A stretch of 64,000 nucleotides of DNA from Acidobacteriota bacterium (GCA_021779935.1 JAJXZT010000011.1:98636-162635); one strand, 5' to 3'. Shown: positions 35,491-47,351, numbered from the stretch's first letter. Made by a program: numbers and translations. The notes: a model not told the origin generated them from the letters alone.

Positions 35491-36669
35491 ATGTTTCGCA
35501 AAACTCGTCTCTTTACCCCCGGTCCTACGCCGCTCGCCCCAGCCGCCCAGTTCGCCATGGCCGCCGCCGATCTTCATCACCGCACGCCCGAGTTCCGCGC
35601 GCTCTACTCTCGGGTCTTGCAGCAGTTGCAATCTTTCATCGGTACAAAGAACGACGTTGTCGCCATCGCCGCGTCCGGAACCGGAGCCATGGAAGCCGCC
35701 GTCAGCAACCTCACCAGTCCTGGCGACAAGGTCCTCGTGCTCACTGCCGGCAAGTTCGGCGAGCGCTGGACCTCTCTCGCCAAGGCCTTCGGTTGTGCCG
35801 TCACCGTTGTCTCCGCTCCTTATGGCGAAACTTTCTCGCTCGACGAGGTCCGCAAGAATCTCTCGCCTGAAGTCCGTGTCGTCTTCATGCAGGCCACCGA
35901 AACTTCCACCGGCATTCGGCACGATATTTCCGCGGTTGCCAAACTCCTGCGCGGTTCGGATACGCTGCTCGTCGTCGACGCCATCACCGGCCTTGGCACC
36001 ACCCATCTCGATGTCGATGGCGACGGTATCGACATCATCATCGGCGGTTCTCAGAAGGCTCTGATGGTCCCGCCCGGCATGGCCTATCTCGCCGCCAGTC
36101 AGCGCGCCTGGGATCGCATGGAGTCCTCGAAGCAGCCGCGTTATTACTTCGATCTTCGCAAGGAGCGCAAGTCGGCGGCCAAGGGCGAGTCGTCCTACAC
36201 TCCTGCTGTCGCGCTCGTCGCCGCCATCGGTGCCGCGCTCGACTACATTGCTTCGCAATCGAATGGTGATGTCGCCGAAGGCCGTCGCAAGCTCGTTGCC
36301 AACGCCGAACTCTGCGCTGCCATGACGCGTGCCGCCGTCCAGGCGATGGGCCTGCAACTCTTCGCACCCAGTTCTCCCAGCGCCGCCGTCACCGCTGTCA
36401 AGGCTCCCGCCGGAGCTTCCGCCACCGACGTCGTCAAGAAGTTCAAGGCGCAATTCGGCGGCATCCTCTCCGACGGTCAGGGCGAAATGAAGGGACAGAT
36501 CTTCCGCATCGCCCACATCGGCTATCTCGACTTCATGGATTGCATCGCCATCATCGCCGGCCTTGAGCAAGTCCTTGCGGAGTTGACGCCCGGCGCATTC
36601 AAACTCGGCGACGGACTCCGCGCCGCGCAGCAGGTCTACCGCGACGCTGCGGCGAAGAAGGAGGCGTAA
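35491..36669 (+). CDS. Class V aminotransferase (serine-pyruvate/alanine-glyoxylate or phosphoserine type)
   Basis: 392 residues from ATG 35491 (a TTG 6 bases earlier is also possible; AAAGGAAAGG lies upstream). Fold-type I PLP enzyme: FTPGPTPL at the N-terminus, HHRTPEF, the cofactor region AASGTGAMEAAVSNL, VDAITGLGTT and the PLP lysine in GGSQKALM. Its stop overlaps the serA start by one base. This pairing suggests it converts 3-phosphohydroxypyruvate to phosphoserine, as in lineages that use an AGAT-like enzyme in place of classical SerC. Serine-glyoxylate exchange is an alternative. Confidence 0.9.
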   Translation: MFRKTRLFTPGPTPLAPAAQFAMAAADLHHRTPEFRALYSRVLQQLQSFIGTKNDVVAIAASGTGAMEAAVSNLTSPGDKVLVLTAGKFGERWTSLAKAFGCAVTVVSAPYGETFSLDEVRKNLSPEVRVVFMQATETSTGIRHDISAVAKLLRGSDTLLVVDAITGLGTTHLDVDGDGIDIIIGGSQKALMVPPGMAYLAASQRAWDRMESSKQPRYYFDLRKERKSAAKGESSYTPAVALVAAIGAALDYIASQSNGDVAEGRRKLVANAELCAAMTRAAVQAMGLQLFAPSSPSAAVTAVKAPAGASATDVVKKFKAQFGGILSDGQGEMKGQIFRIAHIGYLDFMDCIAIIAGLEQVLAELTPGAFKLGDGLRAAQQVYRDAAAKKEA

Positions 36670-38258
36670 TGAAGATCGTCGTTGCCGAAAAAATCGCAAA
36701 CAAGGCCATGGACGTTCTCTCCTCCGTTCCCGGTTGGACTGTTGTCGGCCCCGAGGAGTTCGCGCAAAATCCCCAAGCCGCCGTCGCCGATGCTGACGGT
36801 CTCATTGTTCGCTCCGCCGTGCAGGCGGACGCCGCGCTTCTCCAGCACGCAACCAAACTTCGCGTCATCGGACGCGCCGGCGTCGGCGTCGACAACATTG
36901 ACGTCGAGGTTGCAACCCGTCACGGCATCGTCGTGATGAACGCTCCCGGAGCCAGTGCTATCGCCGTTGCCGAACTCACGCTCGGCCTCATGATTTCTCT
37001 TGCGCGCCATCTTCCCCGGGCCGACTCCACCACTCGCGCCGGCAAGTGGGAAAAGAAATCGCTCCAGGGAATCGAACTTCACGGCAAGGTTCTTGGTGTC
37101 GTTGGCCTCGGACGCATCGGCGTCGAAGTTGCCAAACGTGCCCTCGCCATGGGCATGCGTGTCGTCGCCACCGACCCCTACGCTTCACTGGCCCTCGCCC
37201 GCGAAGTTGGCGTCACCTTGTGCCCGCTCGACGAACTCTACGTGCAGGCCGATTTCATCTCGCTCCATCTCGCGCTCACGCCGCAGACTGCAAACATGCT
37301 CAACGCCGCTGCCTTCGCAAAAATGAAGCGTGGCATACGCATCGTCAACTGCGCCCGTGGTGAACTCATTGACGAGCAGGCTCTCGCCGACGCGCTCCGC
37401 TCCGGCCAGGTTGGCGGCGCCGCGCTCGATGTCTTCCCTACCGAACCGCCGAAGAATTCACCGGTCCTTGAATTGGCAAACGTCATCGCCACGCCCCACA
37501 TCGGCGCCTCCACGCAGGAAGGTCAGGTTGCCGTCGGCGTCCAGATCGCTTCGCAGGTGCGCGACTATCTCCTCGGAGGCGTCGTGCAAAACGCCGTCAA
37601 TGCACCGTCGCTCACCGATGTCGAGTACCGGCAGATGAAGTCCTATCTTGAGCTCTCGCAGAAGGTCGCTTCGTTGCTCGCGCAGCTCTTCGAGTCCAAC
37701 CTCGAAGAGGTTCGCATTCGTTACGAAGGCGAGTTGCGGGAGTGGAAGACCGAGGTACTAAAAAACGCCGCCGTTGCCGGAATCCTGCAACACGGCTCCG
37801 ATGAAGTCGTCAACGTCGTCAACGCGCAGGCCGCCGCCAAGGCCCGTGGTGTGCGTGTCGCCGAACACCGTTCTGAGGGCAAGCTCAGCACCGTCGAAAT
37901 TTCACTGCATGGTCCTGGCGTCGCGGTCTCGGCGCGCGGAGCCGTCGTCCATGGTGAATCTCCGCGCATCATCGAGCTCAACGGCATTGAGATCGAGTCT
38001 CCGCTTGATGGTCACCTGATTGTCTTCGCCAACAAGGATCTCCCCGGCGTCATCGGTGAAATCGGCACCACGCTGGCGAAGAACGGTATCAACATCGCTC
38101 GATTCTCCCTCGGACGCGAGTCCGGTGCGGTTGCTCCCGGCACTGCTCCCCGCAACGCTCTCGCCATCGTGCAAACCGACACTGCGGTTCCGGAGACTGT
38201 GCTCGCGCAACTACGCGCCATCAAAGCTGTCGTCCATGTAAAGGGCGTCAGTCTTTAA
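36669..38258 (+). CDS. serA: D-3-phosphoglycerate dehydrogenase
   Basis: 529 residues, the long (type 1) form. An NAD-binding core carries GVVGLGRIGVEVA; the catalytic Arg is in NCARGELID and the His in ATPHIGASTQE. An intervening ASB-like domain (about 315-450) and a C-terminal ACT domain (IVFANKDLPGVIGEIGTTLAKN) provide allosteric control, usually by serine. It catalyses the first committed step of serine synthesis. ATG 36669 shares a base with the stop of the aminotransferase gene, so translation is coupled. Confidence 0.96.
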   Translation: MKIVVAEKIANKAMDVLSSVPGWTVVGPEEFAQNPQAAVADADGLIVRSAVQADAALLQHATKLRVIGRAGVGVDNIDVEVATRHGIVVMNAPGASAIAVAELTLGLMISLARHLPRADSTTRAGKWEKKSLQGIELHGKVLGVVGLGRIGVEVAKRALAMGMRVVATDPYASLALAREVGVTLCPLDELYVQADFISLHLALTPQTANMLNAAAFAKMKRGIRIVNCARGELIDEQALADALRSGQVGGAALDVFPTEPPKNSPVLELANVIATPHIGASTQEGQVAVGVQIASQVRDYLLGGVVQNAVNAPSLTDVEYRQMKSYLELSQKVASLLAQLFESNLEEVRIRYEGELREWKTEVLKNAAVAGILQHGSDEVVNVVNAQAAAKARGVRVAEHRSEGKLSTVEISLHGPGVAVSARGAVVHGESPRIIELNGIEIESPLDGHLIVFANKDLPGVIGEIGTTLAKNGINIARFSLGRESGAVAPGTAPRNALAIVQTDTAVPETVLAQLRAIKAVVHVKGVSL

Positions 38259-38272
38259 GTTTTTGCCGTCAC

Positions 38273-38305
38273 ATGGGGGAGCCGCTCGGCTTCCCCATAT
38301 CTTTT
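38273..38305 (+). terminator. Intrinsic terminator of the serA unit
   Basis: A stem ATGGGGGAGCC / GGCTTCCCCAT with a GCTC loop (one G-T pair) is followed by ATCTTTT, 14 bases after the serA stop. Confidence 0.8.
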
Positions 38306-38370
38306 GTCACGCCTTCGCCAAAATCTGTCTGCTCACAATCCTGCATCTTGCGTCGCCAATCCCGCTCTTC

Positions 38371-38405
38371 CTTAACGCTAAATGAAGCATTCAGCGTGGG
38401 TTAAG
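38371..38405. repeat. Imperfect hairpin in the serA-DUF5666 gap
   Basis: Arms CTTAACGCTAAATG and CATTCAGCGTgggTTAAG flank a 3-base AAG loop, with one mismatch and a 3-base bulge. The 373-base gap (38259-38631) otherwise holds the serA terminator and presumably the promoter of the DUF5666 gene; no coding signal was seen. Confidence 0.5.
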
Positions 38406-38631
38406 CGCATTTCTTGTAGAAACTCGAATAGTCACTGGGGGTTTACTAAAGCGGATTACCTTTTGTATTCCGCCGCGTCTGATTAGCGAGATTCATGCAC
38501 ATGCCTCGACGGGCAGGGAATGCACGCCCATCACGCATGATTCGGAAGTCGCGGATCACGCGTAGTTCCCCACAACGGTAAAGGCCGAACCGAATCCTTA
38601 ATCCGTACGCGTGCGCACTTGAGGCGAAACA

Positions 38632-39321
38632 ATGAAACGACTGCTTTCCATTACAGCCATGCTGTTGCTCGGCGCCGTCACGGCGCTCTGCCAGAATGCT
38701 CCGCAGGACAGCCAACAGGCCCCTCCTCCGCAGCAGCGCGGAAATCGCGGTATGCGCGGCCAGTTCCGCGGAACCATGGGAACCATCACCGCAATTTCCG
38801 GCGACACCATCAAGCTCAAGACCATGGATGGCAAGGAAGCCACCGTCAAGGTCACCTCCGAGACGCAGTTCCGTCACGAAGGCAAGCCCGACACCAAGCT
38901 CGGCGACTTCAAGGTTGGCGACACCGTCTTCGTCGCCGGTGAGCCCTCGGGGGACAACACCTGGACGGCGCGCATGATCGGCAGCCGCGGTCCTGGCGGC
39001 CCCGGTGGACGCATGATGATGGACCCCGCCGACATGGGTAAGAAGTTCATCATCGGCGAAGTTACGAAAATTGATGGCGTCAAGCTCACCATCAAGCGCA
39101 CCGACGGCGTCGAGCAGGTCATCGAAGTCGACGATGACACTTCCTTCCGCAACATGAGGCGCGAGAGCGTCACCCTCGCCGACGTAAAAATCGGTGAGCG
39201 CGTTGCCGGACGTGGTGAAGTGAAAAATGGCATTTTTGTGCCAGCCGTGTTGATGGTCGGCTTGCCGGAAGGCCGCATGTTTGGCGGTCCCAGCGGTCCG
39301 CCTCCGAACGCACCTCGCTAG
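38632..39321 (+). CDS. Exported DUF5666-like protein with Met/Gly/Arg-rich segments
   Basis: 229 residues from ATG 38632. The signal peptide MKRLLSITAMLLLGAVTALCQ is followed by two small beta-barrel repeats of the DUF5666 type (GTMGTITAISGDTIKLKTMD and GEVTKIDGVKLTIKRTDG), each with a matching GDFKVGDTVFVAG / ADVKIGERVAGRG half. The linker GPGGPGGRMMMDPADMG and the C-terminus GRMFGGPSGPPPNAPR are rich in Gly, Met, Arg and Pro. It is followed after 31 bases by a TonB-type receptor gene, with which it is probably cotranscribed. The function is unknown; metal or ligand binding at the surface is possible. Confidence 0.85.
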   Translation: MKRLLSITAMLLLGAVTALCQNAPQDSQQAPPPQQRGNRGMRGQFRGTMGTITAISGDTIKLKTMDGKEATVKVTSETQFRHEGKPDTKLGDFKVGDTVFVAGEPSGDNTWTARMIGSRGPGGPGGRMMMDPADMGKKFIIGEVTKIDGVKLTIKRTDGVEQVIEVDDDTSFRNMRRESVTLADVKIGERVAGRGEVKNGIFVPAVLMVGLPEGRMFGGPSGPPPNAPR

Positions 39322-39352
39322 CCCAGGGTTTCCACCGTCAGGATTGATTTCG

Positions 39353-42300
39353 ATGGCTAAATTTGTCCGTTCCGCTCTCTTGTCACTGGTTGTAGTTGCG
39401 CTTTCATTTGGCGTGCTCGCGCAGACCGCGGCTCCCGCGCAGCCTCCTGCGTTTGAAATTCACGGTGTGGTGAAGTCCGGCAACACTCTTCTTCCCGGCG
39501 TCACCGTTTCCGCCACCCAGACTCTTACCGGCAAGAAGGTCTTTACATCTACCGATCTCGATGGATCGTATCGTCTCCTTCTCCCCATGAAGGGCCGCTG
39601 GGTCGTGCGTGCTGACATGTCTGCCTTCGCCGCGCAAACGCACGAGGTCATGATCGAACCCGCCACTCCAACCGGAAAGGCCGATTTCGCGCTCATCCTC
39701 CTGTCGCGCGTCCCCAAGTCCGATCAGTCGAGTACCGCGGCGTTGCAGCAGATGGCTGCCACCCTCGCCAACGGCACGGGAACGCAGCAACTCTCCGTGA
39801 ACTCCGACGAGAGCACGCTTAGCGCCTTCGGCGACGACAGCGGCAACGGCGGCAACGGCAACACTCCACTCGAAGGCATGCCATCCCTCGCTTCCTCTGC
39901 CGACGCGACCAACGAATCTGTTGCCGTCACGGGCCAGCAGGGCAGCACCCAGGATTTCGGTCTCAACAGCATGGAGGACATGCGCGACCGTATCCAACAA
40001 ATGCGTGCCAATGGACGCCTCATGTCGGGCGAAGGTCCCGGTGGCGGTGGCCCCATGGGCGGTGGACCAATGATGATGATTGGCGGCGGTGGCCCTCGCG
40101 CTCTCGGCAAGTTCAACATCAATCGCCCGCACGGTGCCGTCTACTACACCGCCGGCAACTCCGCGCTCAATGCCGCGCCCTACTCTCTCAGTGGAGCCGA
40201 CAACCCCAAGCCGGGATACGGCTCCAATACGTTCGGTGGCATGATTGGCGGCCCCCTCAACATTCCTCATGTCTACAACGGCGGCATGAAGACCATGTTC
40301 TTCGGCGGATACACCGGCACTCGCTCCAGCACTCCGTACGACGTCTTCTCTCACGTCCCCACGCTCGCCGAGCGCAATGGCGACTTCTCGCAAACCGTCT
40401 ACACCTCGGGCCCGAACGCGGGCGACCCCGTGCAGCTTTACGATCCTTCCAACGGATCGCTGCTTGGTTCGCAGTTGAATCCAGCCATGTTCAGTCCAGC
40501 GGCGCAGGCACTGCTCAAGTACATCCCGTTACCCAACCAACCCGGACAGCAGAACTATCGCTTCTCGTCTTCTTCCAGCAGCAACAACGATCGCCTCTTC
40601 ACCCACTTCGTCCACAACTTCGGCCAGCCCATGATGCCTGGCATGTTCGGCCGGGGCGGTGGACGCGGAGGACGAAACCGCAACAACATCAACCTTGGAT
40701 TCAACTACTCCAATAGCAATTCCGATCTTCTTCGTCCCTTCGCCAGCGCGAGCGGCACCAGCCACTCCCGGGGATTCAACCTCAATGGCGGATGGGCCTA
40801 TGGACGGGGTCGCAAGTTCAACATGCTGCGCGTCACCTGGAATCGCAACGAAGCGGATGTCGCGAATCTCTATGCCGGTGTCAACAACATCGCCGGCTCG
40901 CTTGGTATTAATGGGGCGTCACAGAATCCCTCTGACTGGGGACTGCCCGGCCTCAGCTTCTCCAACTTCCAGGGCCTTAGCGACATCGCTCCCCAGCACC
41001 GCATCGATCAGGTGCTGCAATTCAGCGACTTCGCCGTCTTCCCCATCGGCAAGCACAACATCCACTTCGGCGGCGATTTCCGCAAGATGTCGACGTCCCT
41101 GCACAACAACAGCAACCCGCGCGGAACTTTCACTTTCACCGGATTTGCCACTGCCGCGCGCAATGGCGGTGTCGCCGTCCCCGGCACCGGTTACGACTTC
41201 GCCGATTTCCTCCTCGGCTACGCTCAGCAGACCACCATCCAGTACAGCCCCTACACCTACCAGTTCAACTCTGACGGTTGGGACCTCTTCGTCATGGACG
41301 ACTGGCGCGTACGCGGCAACCTGACGCTCCAGCTTGGCCTGCGCTATGAATACATCGCGCCCTACACCGAGTCCGACAATCGTCTCGTCAATCTCGATGT
41401 CTCACCCGGATTCACTGCGGCGTCCGCGGTTCAGCCCGGACAAACCGGCCCTTACTACGGCGCCTACCCCAAGTCGCTGGTCAATCCTGATCGCGACAAC
41501 TTTGCTCCGCGCGTCGGCTTCGCCTGGAAGCCTTTCTCCAAGACCGTTGTCCGCGGCGGCTATGGCATCAACTACAACCTTGGCCAGTACCGCTCCATCG
41601 TGCAGAATCTCGCCTTCCAGCCGCCCTTCTCCTTTACCGAGACGAATGCAGCGGCCTCGCCGACTTCATTGACATTTGCCAATGGATTCCCGGCGCCTTC
41701 TCCTGCGGTGCTCACCAATAATTACGGCATCGATCCCAACTACCACATCGCTTACGTGCAGATGTGGGATCTCGACATCCAGCGCGAACTTCCCGGCGAC
41801 CTGCTGCTCAACCTCGATTACACCGGCAGCAAGGGCACGGCCCTCGACATGGTTCGCGCACCCAACCGCGAACCCAACGGGCAATTGCGCATCGCTGGCG
41901 TCCAGCCTTTCCTCTGGGAAACCTCGCAGGGCTCTTCCATCATGCATGCTGGCAGCGTCAGCCTTCGCCGCCGCATGCACAATGGACTCTCTGTCGGCGG
42001 CACCTACAAGTTCTCCAAGTCGATTGACAACGCATCGTCGATCGGCGGCGGGGCTACCGTAGTCGCGCAAAACGATCTCAACCTTGCTGCCGAGCGTGGC
42101 CTCTCCAGCTTCGATCAGCGCCACAACCTCACCGGCTATTTCAATTACGAACTGCCGTTCGGCACCGGCAAAAAGTGGTTCTCGAACGCTTCTTCGTTCC
42201 CCAGCCGTGTCTTTGGCGACTGGACCCTGAACGGCTCGTTCACGCTCGCTTCGGGCTTCCCCTTCACCCCGCGCGTCATCGGCGACTTCGCCACCGTCGC

Positions 42301-42661
42301 CAATGGCACCAACGGCAGCTTGCGTGCCGACTACAACGGTCAGCCGATCTCCATCAGTAATCCGACCGTCCAGCAGTGGTTCAACACCGCCGCGTTCAGT
42401 GTCCCTGCTCCCGGAACCTACGGCACCGCCGGACGCAATTCCATTGAAGGCCCGGGCACCGTTCTGTTGGACATGGGAATCACCAAGGAGTTTCCGCTGC
42501 GCGACATGATGAACCTTGAGATCAGCGCAAACGCCACCAATGTTCTGAACCATCCCAACTATGCGGGCATCAACACCACCGTCAATTCGCCCACATTTGG
42601 TCAGGTCATCTCCGTCGGTGGCATGCGCCAGATCAGCATGTCGGCGCGGTATCGTTTCTAA
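39353..42661 (+). CDS. TonB-dependent, Oar-like outer-membrane receptor
   Basis: 1102 residues from ATG 39353 (AGGA 9 bases upstream). A signal peptide (FVRSALLSLVVVALSFGVLAQ) precedes a carboxypeptidase-regulatory-like domain (FEIHGVVKSGNTLLPGVTVSATQTLTG), as in acidobacterial and myxobacterial Oar-like receptors. Then come plug-like sequence and a large barrel with a typical C-terminal aromatic strand (ISMSARYRF). Two low-complexity inserts are notable: a Gly/Met tract (GGGGPMGGGPMMMIGGGG, near residue 230) and GMFGRGGGRGGRNRNN near 440. It lies between the DUF5666 and VWFA genes. Ligand unknown. Confidence 0.88.
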   Translation: MAKFVRSALLSLVVVALSFGVLAQTAAPAQPPAFEIHGVVKSGNTLLPGVTVSATQTLTGKKVFTSTDLDGSYRLLLPMKGRWVVRADMSAFAAQTHEVMIEPATPTGKADFALILLSRVPKSDQSSTAALQQMAATLANGTGTQQLSVNSDESTLSAFGDDSGNGGNGNTPLEGMPSLASSADATNESVAVTGQQGSTQDFGLNSMEDMRDRIQQMRANGRLMSGEGPGGGGPMGGGPMMMIGGGGPRALGKFNINRPHGAVYYTAGNSALNAAPYSLSGADNPKPGYGSNTFGGMIGGPLNIPHVYNGGMKTMFFGGYTGTRSSTPYDVFSHVPTLAERNGDFSQTVYTSGPNAGDPVQLYDPSNGSLLGSQLNPAMFSPAAQALLKYIPLPNQPGQQNYRFSSSSSSNNDRLFTHFVHNFGQPMMPGMFGRGGGRGGRNRNNINLGFNYSNSNSDLLRPFASASGTSHSRGFNLNGGWAYGRGRKFNMLRVTWNRNEADVANLYAGVNNIAGSLGINGASQNPSDWGLPGLSFSNFQGLSDIAPQHRIDQVLQFSDFAVFPIGKHNIHFGGDFRKMSTSLHNNSNPRGTFTFTGFATAARNGGVAVPGTGYDFADFLLGYAQQTTIQYSPYTYQFNSDGWDLFVMDDWRVRGNLTLQLGLRYEYIAPYTESDNRLVNLDVSPGFTAASAVQPGQTGPYYGAYPKSLVNPDRDNFAPRVGFAWKPFSKTVVRGGYGINYNLGQYRSIVQNLAFQPPFSFTETNAAASPTSLTFANGFPAPSPAVLTNNYGIDPNYHIAYVQMWDLDIQRELPGDLLLNLDYTGSKGTALDMVRAPNREPNGQLRIAGVQPFLWETSQGSSIMHAGSVSLRRRMHNGLSVGGTYKFSKSIDNASSIGGGATVVAQNDLNLAAERGLSSFDQRHNLTGYFNYELPFGTGKKWFSNASSFPSRVFGDWTLNGSFTLASGFPFTPRVIGDFATVANGTNGSLRADYNGQPISISNPTVQQWFNTAAFSVPAPGTYGTAGRNSIEGPGTVLLDMGITKEFPLRDMMNLEISANATNVLNHPNYAGINTTVNSPTFGQVISVGGMRQISMSARYRF

Positions 42662-42672
42662 GCCAGGAATCC

Positions 42673-44841
42673 ATGGAGCTCCGAGTGAATCACGAACCAT
42701 TTCGTAAACTGATGGCAACGCTGGCCCTGGGCGGCATGATCCTCTCCGGCGTCCCCACCTACGCTGCTCCCCAGCAATCGGCCCAGCCCAAGCCGCAGAA
42801 GCAGAACGCGCTTTACACTTTCAAGGTCACCAGCGACCTCGTTCTCGTCAGCGTCACAGCGGTTGATCGCCACGGCAATCCCATTCGCAATCTCAAGGAG
42901 AGCGACTTCACCATCCTTGAAGACGGCAAGCCGCAGCGTCTTGCGTCCTTCGATGTTGAAGACGTGCAGAGCTTCGCCAAGAACGGCCCCGAGCAGGGCG
43001 AGACCACCGTCGCCCCCTCGTCCGCGAATCTCCTCACCAGCAACGTCAAGGTTCCGCGCCAGACTCTGCAGGATCGCCGTCTCATCGTTCTTTTCTTCGA
43101 CATGAGTTCCCTTCAGCCCGATGACCTCGATCGAGCCATCGACAGTGCCTCCAAGTTCGTCGACAAGCAGATGACTCCTGCCGATCTTGTTTCCGTCGTC
43201 ACCTACGATTCCTCCCTCCAGGTGTCGCAGGATTTCACCTCCGACAAAGCTAAACTCAAGTCGGTTCTCGCCCAGCTCTCCGGTGTCGAAAGCCAGGGCA
43301 TGGAAAACGGTGACACTGGCACCGCCGAGGGCACGCCCGACACCGGCGCCGCTTACACCGTCGACGACACCGAATACAACGTCTTCAACGCCGACCGAAA
43401 GTTGCAAGCCATCCAGTCCCTCGCCGAGGCCATGTCCGGCATCGATCAGAAGAAGTCCATCATCTTCTTCAGCAGTGGATTGCAGCAGACCGGTACTCAA
43501 AATCAGGCGCAATTGCGTGCTGCCGTCAACGCTGCCGTCATGGCCAACGTCTCGCTCTATCCCGTCGACGCTCGCGGCTTGCAGGCATTCGCTCCCGGCG
43601 GAGGCGCCGACACTGGCAGCCTCCAGGGCACCGCCGCCTACAGTGGCAAGGCCATGCAGTCTCAGTTCGACTCCAACTTCGGCAGCCAGGAAACGCTCTC
43701 CACCATCGCCGACGACACCGGCGGCAAGGCTTTCCTCGACACCAATGATTTCAGTGGCGCCTACACCAAGGTTCAGAACGATAACGAAATCTACTACGTC
43801 CTCGGCTACCGCAGCACCAATCCCAACAAGGACGGCCGTTATCGCCACATCACCGTCAAGCTCAACCGTTCGGACGTGAAGCTCGAATATCGCAAGGGCT
43901 ATTACGGCCCGCGTGACTTCAAGCACTTCACCCAGGACGACCGCGAGCAGCAGATGGACGACGAGATGTCTTCCGACCTGCCGGATACCGATCTTCCGGT
44001 CTTCCTCTCGACGGATTATTTCCGCACCTCGCCGGATCGCTACTACCTCGACGTGTCCATCGTCGTTCCCGGTTCCGCCATTCCCTTCGTGCAGCAGAGC
44101 GACAAGGACAAGACCTCGCTCGACATCTACGGACTCGTGCGCGAAGCCGAAACCAAGCTCCCCGTCGGCTCCATTCGCCAGACCGTCAAGCTCGATATCG
44201 ATGGCGCTCAGCAGGTCCGCCGGCGCAACGTGCAGTACAACACCGGCTTCGTTCTCCCGCCGGGAAAATTCCACCTCAAGTTCATCGTTCGCGAGAACCA
44301 GACCGGCAAGATCGGATCATTCGAGACGGACGCAGTCATCCCCGACCTCCACAAGTCGTCGCTCAAGATGAGTTCCGTCGTCATTGGCAGCCAGCGCATA
44401 CCCGCGCCCAAGAAGAAATCCGCCAGTCCGCTCGTCAGTAACGGCGAGGAACTCATCCCCAACGTCGCCCATGTCTTCACCACGGACCAGTCCATGTACT
44501 TCTATTACGAGGTCTACGATCCCTCGAAGAGTAAGGGCCCGGCTCCCAAGGAAGGCGCCACAAAGACTCCGCAGAAACCCGGCGACATCCGCGTCCTGAC
44601 CAGCATCCAGTTCTTCAAAGGCAAGGTGAAGGCCTACGAAACTCCGCTCGTCGAAGCCACCAACCTCACCGTCCCCAACCGTAAGGCGGCCTCATTTGAG
44701 TTCAAAGTACCTGCTTCACAACTCAAACCAGGCTGGTACACTTGCCAGGTCAACGTCATCGACGACGCTGGCGGTACGTTTGCGTTCCCGCGGTTGCCAT
44801 TGCTCGTGCGCCCGCCGGCCAGCGCCAACGCGACCAAGTAA
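42673..44841 (+). CDS. Acidobacterial VWFA-related exported protein
   Basis: 722 residues from ATG 42673, with AGGA 5 bases upstream and 11 bases after the receptor gene. A signal peptide ends near PTYAAPQ. The N-terminal half has the VWFA-related fold described as a family expanded in acidobacteria: VSVTAVDRHGNPIRNLKESDF, then LIVLFFDMSSLQPDDLDRAI (metal-site DxS), and YVLGYRSTNPNKDGRYR. The C-terminal part is beta-rich and ends in a short Pro/Ala tail (VRPPASANATK). It probably acts in the periplasm or at the surface in protein contacts. Its place directly after a TonB receptor and DUF5666 protein suggests a joint surface function. Confidence 0.9.
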   Translation: MELRVNHEPFRKLMATLALGGMILSGVPTYAAPQQSAQPKPQKQNALYTFKVTSDLVLVSVTAVDRHGNPIRNLKESDFTILEDGKPQRLASFDVEDVQSFAKNGPEQGETTVAPSSANLLTSNVKVPRQTLQDRRLIVLFFDMSSLQPDDLDRAIDSASKFVDKQMTPADLVSVVTYDSSLQVSQDFTSDKAKLKSVLAQLSGVESQGMENGDTGTAEGTPDTGAAYTVDDTEYNVFNADRKLQAIQSLAEAMSGIDQKKSIIFFSSGLQQTGTQNQAQLRAAVNAAVMANVSLYPVDARGLQAFAPGGGADTGSLQGTAAYSGKAMQSQFDSNFGSQETLSTIADDTGGKAFLDTNDFSGAYTKVQNDNEIYYVLGYRSTNPNKDGRYRHITVKLNRSDVKLEYRKGYYGPRDFKHFTQDDREQQMDDEMSSDLPDTDLPVFLSTDYFRTSPDRYYLDVSIVVPGSAIPFVQQSDKDKTSLDIYGLVREAETKLPVGSIRQTVKLDIDGAQQVRRRNVQYNTGFVLPPGKFHLKFIVRENQTGKIGSFETDAVIPDLHKSSLKMSSVVIGSQRIPAPKKKSASPLVSNGEELIPNVAHVFTTDQSMYFYYEVYDPSKSKGPAPKEGATKTPQKPGDIRVLTSIQFFKGKVKAYETPLVEATNLTVPNRKAASFEFKVPASQLKPGWYTCQVNVIDDAGGTFAFPRLPLLVRPPASANATK

Positions 44842-44916
44842 GAAGTAAAAGTAGGGCCATGGGCACGGCTCGTTGCCGTGCCCGCCAATACAATTCAACT
44901 GAATAGAGGCGAACGC

Positions 44917-47103
<2,187 letters not shown>

Positions 47104-47117
47104 CTCTTGCGCAAACG

Positions 47118-47150
47118 AAGAGCGCGGCCACCCGGTCGCGCTCTTTTGTT
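47118..47150 (+). terminator. Intrinsic terminator of the prolyl oligopeptidase gene
   Basis: A perfect 9-bp stem AAGAGCGCG / CGCGCTCTT with a 10-base loop is followed by TTGTT, 15 bases after the stop. Confidence 0.85.
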
Positions 47151-47179
47151 CCGATTTTCCCTGTGTCTTTGCTTGCCGT

Positions 47180-47345
47180 TTATTGCTTATAGCTTATAGC
47201 TAACCTGCGGGTTCCCCATCCTGAGCGCGCGAAGGGTGGGATCGGCCACCTTCGGGTACCCACTCAGGCCGCCTTTGCTTGAGTGAGGTTGTTGACGTTG
47301 GTGTTGCTTTTCCCTTTAGCTAATAGCTAACAGCTATCCGCTAAC
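47180..47345. repeat. Intergenic repeats: GCTTATAGCT-type direct repeats and a CCATCCT/AGGGTGG palindrome
   Basis: Around 47184-47203 the unit (gc)ttatagct is repeated, and around 47320-47347 variants of tagctaatagctaacagct recur. Between them (about 47214-47240) CCCCATCCT and AAGGGTGGG form an inverted repeat like those at 3644 and 60161. No gene is present. Confidence 0.55.
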
Positions 47346-47351
47346 AGCCTT

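Noticed and set aside
42658..44274. 538-residue open frame on the minus strand opposite the VWFA gene
   Set aside because: Composition is a mirror of the GC-rich real gene, with no domain, signal or ribosome-binding site; the plus-strand protein has clear family motifs.
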